This document shows positions 35,670 through 43,878 of a stretch of DNA of 64,000 nt, piece by piece; the stretch's first letter is position 1; every line of letters begins with the position of its first letter. The notes beneath the pieces are model-generated. The model was not told where the DNA came from. It saw nothing but the letters and a program-made list of their open reading frames with translations, and made no database searches. The translations under genes and the position numbers were made by a program. Where the stretch lies: positions 62,263 through 126,262 of the forward strand of contig NZ_BNAH01000007.1 in NCBI RefSeq assembly GCF_014653195.1, written 5' to 3'. This DNA is from Thalassotalea profundi (GTDB lineage: Bacteria; Pseudomonadota; Gammaproteobacteria; Enterobacterales; Alteromonadaceae).

Positions 35670-36815
35670 ATGTCATATATCTATGATGCGGTGCGAACAC
35701 CGCGTGGGAAAGGAAAGGAAGGTGGTGCTTTAGCTACTATGAAGCCAGATGAATTGATTTCGAGTCTTGTTGAAGCTTTAAAGAAACGTAATAACATTAA
35801 TTTAAACCCAGAGGCGTTGATTTTAGGTGTTGTGGGGCAAGTAGGGGCACAAGGCGGCAATATTGCTTTAGTTTCTAAATTTCGCTCAGAACTACCCGAT
35901 TCAACAGCTGCTTTTACTATTAATAACCTTTGCGTATCTGGTTTAACTGCTATTTCTCAAGCGGCAGGCATGATTGCTTCAGGTCAAGCAAAATCAGTAT
36001 TAGCTGGTGGTGTTGAAATGATGTCAAGAGTCCCATTTATGGAAGATAAAGCTGATTTTTACACAGATACAACATTTCCTTTACGTAGTCGATATTTACT
36101 TGTAGCGCTTGCTGCAGATCGTTTAGCCGAAAATAAAGGTATTTCCCGAGAAGAATTAGATCAGTTAGCCCTCAAATCGCAACAACTTACTCAAGCCGCT
36201 GAAGGCACAAAATTATTAGCATCTCGTATTTCAGTAAATGGTCTTGACCATGAAGAATGTCTTCGTGTGGGCACTGAGGAGTCACTAGCTGCGCTTGAAC
36301 CAGCTTTTGCTGGAGCTGCTAAATATTATAGTGAAATTCTCGGCCGAGATATTGATCATCGTCATACTATTGCACACGCTCCAGGTATGTCTGATGGGGC
36401 TGGGTTGGCACTAATTGGTACTAAAGATGCCTTTAATTATGAACCTAGAGCTCGAATTATTGCTTCTGTAGAAGTAGGAGGTGATCCTACAGAATCACTA
36501 ACTGCAAGTTTTGCCGCAATGGAGCGTGTTTTTGAGCTGTCAGGATTATCACTAGATGATATGGATCGTATTGAATTTATGGAAGCATTTGCAGTAAGCA
36601 TTGCTTTATTTATGAAAAATTACGATGTATCCCCTGAGAAAGTTAATGTTGCAGGGGGACATTTGGCAAAGGGACACCCGTTAGGGGCTTCAGGAGCCAT
36701 TTTATTATCTACATTGTTAGATACTTTGGATGTAGCAAAGGGCCGATATGGTTTAGTAGTTTCCGCTGGAGCTTCGGGAACTGGTAGTGCAATGATCGTT
36801 GAACGAATAGGATAA
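35670..36815 (+). CDS. Thiolase-family protein with altered active site
   Basis: A 381-residue thiolase with start ATG 35670 after a CAGGAG site; an upstream in-frame TTG at 35649 is less likely. The nucleophile cysteine is in INNLCVSGLTA and the histidine in AKGHPLGASG. At the position of the general-base cysteine (CIGxGxG in FadA) an ungapped comparison of the last 20 residues shows alanine 366 in VVSAGASGTGSA. Activity may therefore be condensation-deficient or altered. It is the first gene of the plus arm, followed by the PaaN-like gene after three bases. Confidence 0.85.
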   Translation: MSYIYDAVRTPRGKGKEGGALATMKPDELISSLVEALKKRNNINLNPEALILGVVGQVGAQGGNIALVSKFRSELPDSTAAFTINNLCVSGLTAISQAAGMIASGQAKSVLAGGVEMMSRVPFMEDKADFYTDTTFPLRSRYLLVALAADRLAENKGISREELDQLALKSQQLTQAAEGTKLLASRISVNGLDHEECLRVGTEESLAALEPAFAGAAKYYSEILGRDIDHRHTIAHAPGMSDGAGLALIGTKDAFNYEPRARIIASVEVGGDPTESLTASFAAMERVFELSGLSLDDMDRIEFMEAFAVSIALFMKNYDVSPEKVNVAGGHLAKGHPLGASGAILLSTLLDTLDVAKGRYGLVVSAGASGTGSAMIVERIG

Positions 36816-36818
36816 AAT

Positions 36819-38522
36819 ATGATTATAGATAATAAACATACAGCTCTTATTGTTAAACACAAGTCTACACTTGAGGAAGCAATTGATGCAGTAAAAACAC
36901 GTAAAAATTGGAGCCCATATAAAGATTCCCCATCAACAAAAATCCATGGGCCGGAAAAACCTGTTGCGGGTAAATCAGCATTTGAAGCTCATTTAAACAA
37001 ACCATTTAATATGGATTTGCCAGGTATCATTGAATGGGTAGGTGAAGAGATTTCTCCCTTTACTCAAAAACCTATAGGTATTACTTATCCATTATGTGAC
37101 CCTGAAAGTATTGTTTTTTCGGCTAAAAAAAATATGAAAGAGTGGGCTAAAGCTTCACCTGAATTAAGGACCTCACTTTGTTTAGAAATAGCTGATCGTA
37201 TGTATGAAAGAAATTTTGAAATGGCGCATTCAGTGATGCATGTCACTGGACAAAGTTATACACAGGCATTTAGCGGATCAGGGCCTAATGCACTTGATAG
37301 GGGTATCGAAGCTCTCGCTTATGCCGCTATTGCAATGGATAATGTTACCCCAGAAGCTCAATATCAAAGAAGTTTTGGTCGAGAGCAAGTTAATTTAGAA
37401 AAGACATATACACTGGTGCCTCGTGGCGTTGCTTTAGTTATTTGTTGTGCATCTTTTCCTACCTGGAATGCTTATCCAGCTATTTTTGCAAGTTTATCTA
37501 CGGGTAACTCTGTTGTAATTAAGCCCCATCCGATTGCAATTTTACCAATGGCTATTGTAGTTGATACTTGTAGAACAATATTAACTGAGTACGGCTTCGA
37601 TCCAAATCTTGTCACATTATCTGTTGATACTTTAGCTGAACCTATTGCTGGGAAATACATTGAACACCCTGACGTACAGATTATTGATTTTACAGGTAGT
37701 CCACGATATGGGAGTTATCTAGAAAGCACTATTACGAAAAAATTACTATATACAGAAACTGCTGGTGTTAATAGTGTAGTTGTTGAGTCTGTGGATAATT
37801 TAACTGATTCCATGCGTGCTATAGCACGGGCCACATGTCTGTTTTCTGCTCAAATGTGTACAAGTCCTCAAGTGGTTTATGTACCCAAAGAGGGAATTAA
37901 TACTGCGGAGGGGCACGTAAGTTTTGATGAGGTTGCCGAAACTATTGTAAGTGAAATAGACGCTATTGCTGAAGATCCTAAAATAGCTTCAGGAGTTATG
38001 GGGGCAATTCAAGGTAAAGTAAGTTTAGATGTTGTTGCAGCTGCGACTGATATGGCAATATGTGAAGGTTTATCTATTTTAAGAAAATCATCTCCTTACA
38101 AGCATCCTGACTTTCCTAATGCACGAACACTTACACCTTTAGTTATCGCTGTAAACCATGAGCATAAAGAAATGTATTCAGAGGAACGATTTGGCCCTGT
38201 GTTGTTTATTGTTGCTGCTGAAAGTGGTGATTCCGCAGCTGAGGATGCGACAGAGTTGGCAAAAACCAAGGGTACCATTTCATGTTATATGTACTCAACG
38301 AATGAATATTTTATTGAACGATGGGTCGATGTTTATGCTCAAGTTGGCGCTAATTTAACCATTAATCTCACAGGTGCTATGTGGATAAATTTCGCAGCAG
38401 CTTATAGTGATTATCATGTTACAGGATTAAATCCAGCAGGTAATGCGTGCTTAGCTGATTTATCTTTTGTCGCATCGCGGTTTCGTATTGCACAACGACG
38501 TCGACCGATTAAGGAGTCCTAA
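36819..38522 (+). CDS. PaaN-like aldehyde dehydrogenase
   Basis: A 567-residue protein of the phenylacetic-acid-degradation PaaN/aldehyde dehydrogenase family, longer than ordinary aldehyde dehydrogenases because of an N-terminal extension of about 60 residues. The nucleophile cysteine is in FSAQMCTSPQVVYV, the cofactor loop in DFTGSPRYGSYL and the general base glutamate region in LLYTETAGVNS. No hydratase domain of the PaaZ type is present. None of the paaABCDE oxygenase genes are nearby, so this is probably an aldehyde dehydrogenase for a CoA-linked or free semialdehyde of another pathway. Confidence 0.83.
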   Translation: MIIDNKHTALIVKHKSTLEEAIDAVKTRKNWSPYKDSPSTKIHGPEKPVAGKSAFEAHLNKPFNMDLPGIIEWVGEEISPFTQKPIGITYPLCDPESIVFSAKKNMKEWAKASPELRTSLCLEIADRMYERNFEMAHSVMHVTGQSYTQAFSGSGPNALDRGIEALAYAAIAMDNVTPEAQYQRSFGREQVNLEKTYTLVPRGVALVICCASFPTWNAYPAIFASLSTGNSVVIKPHPIAILPMAIVVDTCRTILTEYGFDPNLVTLSVDTLAEPIAGKYIEHPDVQIIDFTGSPRYGSYLESTITKKLLYTETAGVNSVVVESVDNLTDSMRAIARATCLFSAQMCTSPQVVYVPKEGINTAEGHVSFDEVAETIVSEIDAIAEDPKIASGVMGAIQGKVSLDVVAAATDMAICEGLSILRKSSPYKHPDFPNARTLTPLVIAVNHEHKEMYSEERFGPVLFIVAAESGDSAAEDATELAKTKGTISCYMYSTNEYFIERWVDVYAQVGANLTINLTGAMWINFAAAYSDYHVTGLNPAGNACLADLSFVASRFRIAQRRRPIKES

Positions 38523-38524
38523 CT

Positions 38525-39745
38525 ATGAGCAACAATGTATATATAGTGGGCGCATCAATGACACCTTTTGGTAAGAGATTGAACGATACTGTCAAAACTC
38601 TTACTACACAATCTGTTAACTCTGCATTGAAAGATGCAAGAATAGAAAAAGAAGCGGTGCAAGCTGCATGGTTTTCTAATACTAGACAACAGATGTTAGA
38701 AGGACAAAATACAATACGAGGTCAAATTGCATTAAAAGCTGCCGGCATTGAAGGTATTCCTATAATAAATGTTGAAAATGCTTGTGCATCGGGTTCTACC
38801 GCAGTACATCAAGCTATGACCGCAATAAAAGCAGGAATGGTCGATATTGCTTTAGTTGTTGGTTCAGAAAAAATGGTCTACAAAGACCGACCTGAAAAAG
38901 TTGCAGCAGCTTTTGCTGGTGGTACTGACATTCATGATCAAGAAAGTGTACTTGATTATATTGTGTCTATTGGTGGTGAAAAACCTGGCCCTAATCGAAG
39001 TTTATTCATGGATTTATATGCGGCACAAGCACGAGTTCATATGGACCGTTTTGGTACCACCCAAGAAGATTTTGCTCGAATTGCAGCCAATACCCATACT
39101 CATGGGCAACATAATCCTAACGCTCAATATAGAACCCCATTTAATGTAGAAGAAGTGCTTGCTGATAAATTGATCGTTTCTCCCTTTACTCGTGCAATGT
39201 GTGCTCCTGTAAGTGACGGTTCTGCCTCTTTAATACTTTGTAGTGAAAATGCGCTTAAACGTATTGGAAAATCCAGAGCAGTTCGAATTTGTTCGATAGC
39301 ATTGTTGAGCACGATTACCCGAGATAAGTTTGATTTTCAAAACCATATTAGTCGAAGAGCTGCATCAGTAGCTTACGAAGAATCTGGTATTAATTCGACA
39401 GATATTGATGTAGTAGAAGTTCATGATGCCACTGCATTTTCCACAATAGTACAAATTGAAAACTTAGGGTTATGTAAACAAGGCGAAGTAGGCGAAAGTC
39501 TACGAAATGGAGATTTTAGAATTGGTGGTCGCTCGCCTGTTAACCCTTCAGGTGGACTACTTTCTAAAGGACATCCAGTAGGAGCAACTGGTATTGCACA
39601 GATGTATGAGTTAACAACGCAGCTAAGAGGCGAAGCTGGAACAAGGCAAGTTGATGGTGCTCGTATTGGAATAGCAGAAAACGGCGGTGGATTTTTAGGA
39701 GTAGAAGAAGGGGTGACTACGGTTGCAATATTAGAAAAAGTTTAA
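38525..39745 (+). CDS. SCP2-type thiolase, second copy
   Basis: A 406-residue lipid-transfer-type thiolase, two bases after the aldehyde dehydrogenase. Nucleophile in VENACASGSTA, HDATAF motif in VVEVHDATAFSTI, histidine in LLSKGHPVGATG. The C-terminal catalytic-cysteine region is replaced by IAENGGGFLG, as in the steroid Ltp-like group. That group cleaves side-chain intermediates by retro-aldol or thiolytic reactions, often with a DUF35 partner; I see no DUF35 gene here. Clearly divergent from the SCP2-type thiolase of the minus-strand operon. Confidence 0.85.
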   Translation: MSNNVYIVGASMTPFGKRLNDTVKTLTTQSVNSALKDARIEKEAVQAAWFSNTRQQMLEGQNTIRGQIALKAAGIEGIPIINVENACASGSTAVHQAMTAIKAGMVDIALVVGSEKMVYKDRPEKVAAAFAGGTDIHDQESVLDYIVSIGGEKPGPNRSLFMDLYAAQARVHMDRFGTTQEDFARIAANTHTHGQHNPNAQYRTPFNVEEVLADKLIVSPFTRAMCAPVSDGSASLILCSENALKRIGKSRAVRICSIALLSTITRDKFDFQNHISRRAASVAYEESGINSTDIDVVEVHDATAFSTIVQIENLGLCKQGEVGESLRNGDFRIGGRSPVNPSGGLLSKGHPVGATGIAQMYELTTQLRGEAGTRQVDGARIGIAENGGGFLGVEEGVTTVAILEKV

Positions 39746-39786
39746 TCATAAAAATAAAATTATAAAAATGAGATAGGGGATTTTAG

Positions 39787-41337
39787 ATGATTATCGATCA
39801 TAAGATATTATTTGTTAGCGTTATATTTTCGCTGATAATAGGGACATATAGCGCAACTGCAATTTCAGAGGGATATTCAAAAAACAATGTAAATGTAGGA
39901 GATCATTGTAATCACATTTCAGCGCCTAACAATGTTACATTTGAGGAGACTCCGTCCTGGCAGGATACAAAAGAATTACCTCGTTATTGCAAAGTAAAAG
40001 GCTTAATTGATAAACGTATCCGATTTGAAATGCGTTTACCAAAGGATTGGAATGGTCGTTTTATGATGGCTGGATGTGGAGGCTTTTGTGGGGGCCTTTT
40101 ACCTGATAAACCTGGTTATTCAAACACCATCAATGAAGCTCTAAAGCGTGGCTATGCTGCTATTAGTCATGACTCTGGCCACCAAGCTAAAAGTTGGGAA
40201 ACGGAATGGGCATATCAAGATCCAGAAGCTTTTGAACTTTGGGCACATAAGGTGTTACCAGTAGTAAGTAAAGTCGGTAATACACTCGTTAAATCTATGT
40301 ATAAAAAACAAGCCAATTATAAATATTTTTCTGGTTGTTCTAATGGTGGAAGACTAGGTTTAATTGCAGCTCAGCGATATCCTGATTTATTTGATGGTAT
40401 TGCTGCTGGCGGTGCTATTTTAGACCTTCGCAGTACCGCCGGCTTATGGGGAAACTGGATGATAAGTCAAACAGGAGCAGAGGAAACTCCAATTCTCCCA
40501 AAAAATAAAGTGGTCTTGATAAAAAAAGAAGTTATGGCCAAGTGTGATGCTATTGATGGTTTGAAAGACGGTATAATAGATGATCCTCGACAATGTAATG
40601 TGAATTTCAGTCAATTTCAATGTGGTCCTGATGAGAATCCAGAAACTTGCTTAACAAAAGTGCAATCTGAAATGTTAAATTCATTGTATGACGGTGTACG
40701 TGATGATTCTGGTGAAATAGTTTCCCCATCACTTAGTTTAGGGTCTGAACACTACTCTGATATTTGGCTTTTTGGTACTAGTAAAATGCCAGGTTGGGGG
40801 GTACGTGCATCTCAAGGTTATCGACAGTTATTATCAAATGACCTTTTCGGTAAAGAAACTCCATACTCAATTAGTACTAATACAATGCTTGATTGGATAA
40901 AACGTTCATCAATCCCTGCGTTGAGTGATGCTTTAGATACCAACTTATCAGGATTAAAAAATTCCAATGCAAAATTAATGATATATCAAGGTTGGTCTGA
41001 TCCATTAGTTATCCCAACCCCAGTAATTAACTACTATGATAAGGCTGTTGAACACGCTGGAGGCTTGGAAAAGTTAAAAGAAAATGCACGTTTATTTATG
41101 TTACCTGGTTGGGGGCATTGTTGGGAACGCCCATCTGAGGCACCTGATCAATTTGACCCTTTAAAAATTTTGGAACGTTGGGTTGAAAAAAACGAATCAC
41201 CTGAGTCTTTTGTTGCTGAACAACATGATGACGAAGGTAATGTAATCCGTTCAAGACCTATATGTGCTTATCCTCAAGTTGCTGAATATAAAAGTGGAGA
41301 AGATCCCGATAAAGCTGAAAGTTACATGTGTAAGTGA
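39787..41337 (+). CDS. Secreted tannase/feruloyl-esterase-family hydrolase
   Basis: A 516-residue exported esterase with a signal peptide (about residues 1-26, hydrophobic FVSVIFSLIIG). The nucleophile serine lies in FSGCSNGGRLGL and the histidine in LPGWGHCWERP; each is next to a cysteine, which forms the CS-D-HC arrangement characteristic of the tannase family. A lid-like insertion with extra cysteines (QCNVNFSQFQCGPDENPETC) follows the calcium-binding region IDGLKDGIIDDP. Family members release hydroxycinnamate, gallate or terephthalate esters. It suggests the pathway starts with an ester in the periplasm. Confidence 0.87.
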   Translation: MIIDHKILFVSVIFSLIIGTYSATAISEGYSKNNVNVGDHCNHISAPNNVTFEETPSWQDTKELPRYCKVKGLIDKRIRFEMRLPKDWNGRFMMAGCGGFCGGLLPDKPGYSNTINEALKRGYAAISHDSGHQAKSWETEWAYQDPEAFELWAHKVLPVVSKVGNTLVKSMYKKQANYKYFSGCSNGGRLGLIAAQRYPDLFDGIAAGGAILDLRSTAGLWGNWMISQTGAEETPILPKNKVVLIKKEVMAKCDAIDGLKDGIIDDPRQCNVNFSQFQCGPDENPETCLTKVQSEMLNSLYDGVRDDSGEIVSPSLSLGSEHYSDIWLFGTSKMPGWGVRASQGYRQLLSNDLFGKETPYSISTNTMLDWIKRSSIPALSDALDTNLSGLKNSNAKLMIYQGWSDPLVIPTPVINYYDKAVEHAGGLEKLKENARLFMLPGWGHCWERPSEAPDQFDPLKILERWVEKNESPESFVAEQHDDEGNVIRSRPICAYPQVAEYKSGEDPDKAESYMCK

Positions 41338-41468
41338 AATAACCAAATATTCAATTATTAAGCATAAATTCAGTGAATTAGAGTTTTATTTATCGTAATC
41401 GGCTTAACGCTAAATTCTTTACGAGATATTTTTAAAGATAAATAGAAATTAACAAAAGGCATATAATT

Positions 41469-42401
41469 ATGAAAGAAATTAATCCATTAAAACTAAGATT
41501 ACCCGTATTTTGCGCACCAATGTTTTTAGTATCCGGCCCTGAGCTTGTCATTGCTGCATGCAAATCTGGAATTTCTGGATCTTTTCCTGCGACTAATGCT
41601 CGAACAATTGAAGAACTTGAGCAATGGATGCAACAAATATCATCATCATTAGCACCAGATGATGCGCCATGGATTATGAATTTAATCACTCATTCTACGT
41701 ATACAAGGTTAGAGGAGGATTTAAAACTTGTCGCTAAATATAAACCAGCTGTTGTTATAACAGCACTAGGATCGCCTAAACCGGTTATGGAAACAGTTAA
41801 AGCGTATGGTGGGTTAGTATTTGCTGATGTTGTTGATCTTAAACTTGCTAAAAAAGCAGCTGAAGCAGGTGTTGACGGCCTAGCGTGTATTAGTTCAGGT
41901 GCAGGAGGTCATACAGGTCAACTTTCGCCATTTGCATTTATTTCTGCGGTACGCGAATTCTTTGATGGCTATATTGCTGTTGGTGGTGGTATTTCAGATG
42001 GAGCGGCTGTTGCGGGGGCTATAGCCGCAGGTGCTGATTATATCTACATGGGCACACGTTTTTTACCTGCAAAAGAAAGTATGGCTGAACAAGAATATAA
42101 AGAAATGGTTGTAGCATCTAATTCTGAAGACTTGCTTATCTCAGATGCAATAACCGGTACAAAAGCTTCATGGTTGAAGCCGAGTTTAATAAAGGCTGGA
42201 TTAGATCCTGAGAATTTAAATAAATCAGGCGACAGAAATTATTCAAGCACTTCTAGTAATAAACGATGGAAGGATATTTGGGCTGCGGGACAAGGTTTAG
42301 GACGAAGTAAAAAAATTGAATCCGTAGCCAATATCGTCGATGAGTTAGAACAGGAATACTTTACAGCGATAGATCGCTTTAAAAAGGTGACGACTAAATG
42401 A
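41469..42401 (+). CDS. Nitronate-monooxygenase-like FMN protein
   Basis: A 310-residue TIM-barrel flavoprotein of the 2-nitropropane dioxygenase/NMO family. FMN-binding and catalytic landmarks: APMFLVSGPELVIAAC at the N-terminus, histidine in SSGAGGHTG, AVGGGISDG and YMGTRFL. Family members oxidise nitronates, but many genomic copies sit in fatty or aromatic acid clusters with no known nitro substrate. Here it precedes a CoA-transferase by 33 bp and probably belongs to the same transcript. The actual reaction is open. Confidence 0.82.
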   Translation: MKEINPLKLRLPVFCAPMFLVSGPELVIAACKSGISGSFPATNARTIEELEQWMQQISSSLAPDDAPWIMNLITHSTYTRLEEDLKLVAKYKPAVVITALGSPKPVMETVKAYGGLVFADVVDLKLAKKAAEAGVDGLACISSGAGGHTGQLSPFAFISAVREFFDGYIAVGGGISDGAAVAGAIAAGADYIYMGTRFLPAKESMAEQEYKEMVVASNSEDLLISDAITGTKASWLKPSLIKAGLDPENLNKSGDRNYSSTSSNKRWKDIWAAGQGLGRSKKIESVANIVDELEQEYFTAIDRFKKVTTK

Positions 42402-42434
42402 TTTACGTTTCTTAAAAAAACTAGGTGATGATGT

Positions 42435-43619
42435 ATGAATAAAATTCTAGAGGGTATTCGTGTTTTAGATTTTGGGCGATACATTGCGGGCCCTTTTTGC
42501 GCAACGCTTCTTGCTGATTTAGGAGCAGATGTTATTCGTATAGAAAAGCCTACAGGAGGCGAAGATCGTTATACCGTCCCCATTAATGATGAAGGCGAAG
42601 GTGCTTATTATATGCAATTGGGGCGTAACAAGAGAGGTATAACACTCAACCCTGCTAGTGATGAAGGCAAAAAAGTTGTTAGGCGCCTTGTAGAAACTGC
42701 TGACGTTGTCATTGCAAACCTACCATTTCCTGCACTTAAAAAACTAGGATTGGATTATGAAACGTTAGTGAGTATTAAACCTGACATTATTCTTACTACT
42801 GGATCAGCATTTGGCTCAACAGGTCCTTATTCTACTAAAGGAGGCTTTGATACAGTTGCCCAAGCCATGTCAGGTGCTATGTATTTAAGTGGAACGCCAG
42901 GTGAACCAGCAAAATCTTTTGTTCCATATAGTGATTTTGGTACAGCTTCACTTAGTGCATTCGGCACTCTAGCTGCAATCTTACATCGAAACAAAACGGG
43001 CGAAGGTCAGATTGTGGAAGGATCGTTATTAGGAACAGCTATGACATTTAATAATGCTGCACTTATTGAAGAATCAGTATTAAGTTTAGGACGTGAAGGT
43101 ACTGCAACAATGGGTCAATACAATGCCCCTACAGATACATATAAAACAAAAAATGGGTTTGTAACTGTTCAAGTCGTTGGTGGAGGAATATTTAAGCGTT
43201 GGGCTAAATTGTTAGGAGAGCCTGAATGGTTAAATGACGAACGATTTAGTTCGGATCAATTGAGGGGTGATAATGGTCAAATTATTGGAAAAAGAATGTC
43301 TCAATGGTGTGAAGAAAAAACTAACGAAGAAGTACTAATTGAGTTAGCTCAAGCAGGCATTCCTTGTGGGGAAATGTTGAGTCCAAAAGAGCTGTTAAAT
43401 AATGAACATGTAATAAAAGCTGGAGTGTTTAAATTTGTAGAATATCCGGGGCTTGAGAAATCTACCCCCATAGTTGAACATCCTGTTCGATATTCTAAGA
43501 CTTGTGTTTCAGATTTTAAACGTGCGCCTACATTAGGCGAACATACTGAGGAAGTATTGAAAGAATTAGGATTTGAGGACGAAAAAATTTTAGATCTTAG
43601 AAACCAAGGCGTGATTTAA
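42435..43619 (+). CDS. Family III CoA-transferase (CaiB/BaiF)
   Basis: A 394-residue class III CoA-transferase. Start signature VLDFGRYIAGPFCATLLADLGADV, then IRIEKP; the active-site aspartate is expected in the GGFDTVAQAMSG segment. Such enzymes move CoA between acids, so this could activate a pathway acid at the expense of a product acyl-CoA. It is preceded by an AGGTGATG site. A 259-bp gap without a clear hairpin separates it from the second acyl-CoA ligase. Confidence 0.9.
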   Translation: MNKILEGIRVLDFGRYIAGPFCATLLADLGADVIRIEKPTGGEDRYTVPINDEGEGAYYMQLGRNKRGITLNPASDEGKKVVRRLVETADVVIANLPFPALKKLGLDYETLVSIKPDIILTTGSAFGSTGPYSTKGGFDTVAQAMSGAMYLSGTPGEPAKSFVPYSDFGTASLSAFGTLAAILHRNKTGEGQIVEGSLLGTAMTFNNAALIEESVLSLGREGTATMGQYNAPTDTYKTKNGFVTVQVVGGGIFKRWAKLLGEPEWLNDERFSSDQLRGDNGQIIGKRMSQWCEEKTNEEVLIELAQAGIPCGEMLSPKELLNNEHVIKAGVFKFVEYPGLEKSTPIVEHPVRYSKTCVSDFKRAPTLGEHTEEVLKELGFEDEKILDLRNQGVI

Positions 43620-43878
43620 CAAGTTGGTAAATTTTAATTTACCATTATCGGTTATTCGACTATTAATGCGATTTAAGGCTAATAGAAAATAATGAATATA
43701 TTTAAATAATACAACAAATAATAAAAGGGGGTATCAGTATTAAAATTTAAAATATAGAAATAATTTAAAGTTCAAAATTTAGGTTTTATATATAGTACGT
43801 CAATAAAAATCAATAAAATAAAGGTATTGTTATGAAATCTATGTTGTTTTCACATATCAAGAGTATATAGGAAATATT

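Noticed and set aside
43831..43869. Short frame of 12 codons just before the second acyl-CoA ligase
   Set aside because: Could be a leader peptide, but no regulatory codon run or hairpin accompanies it.
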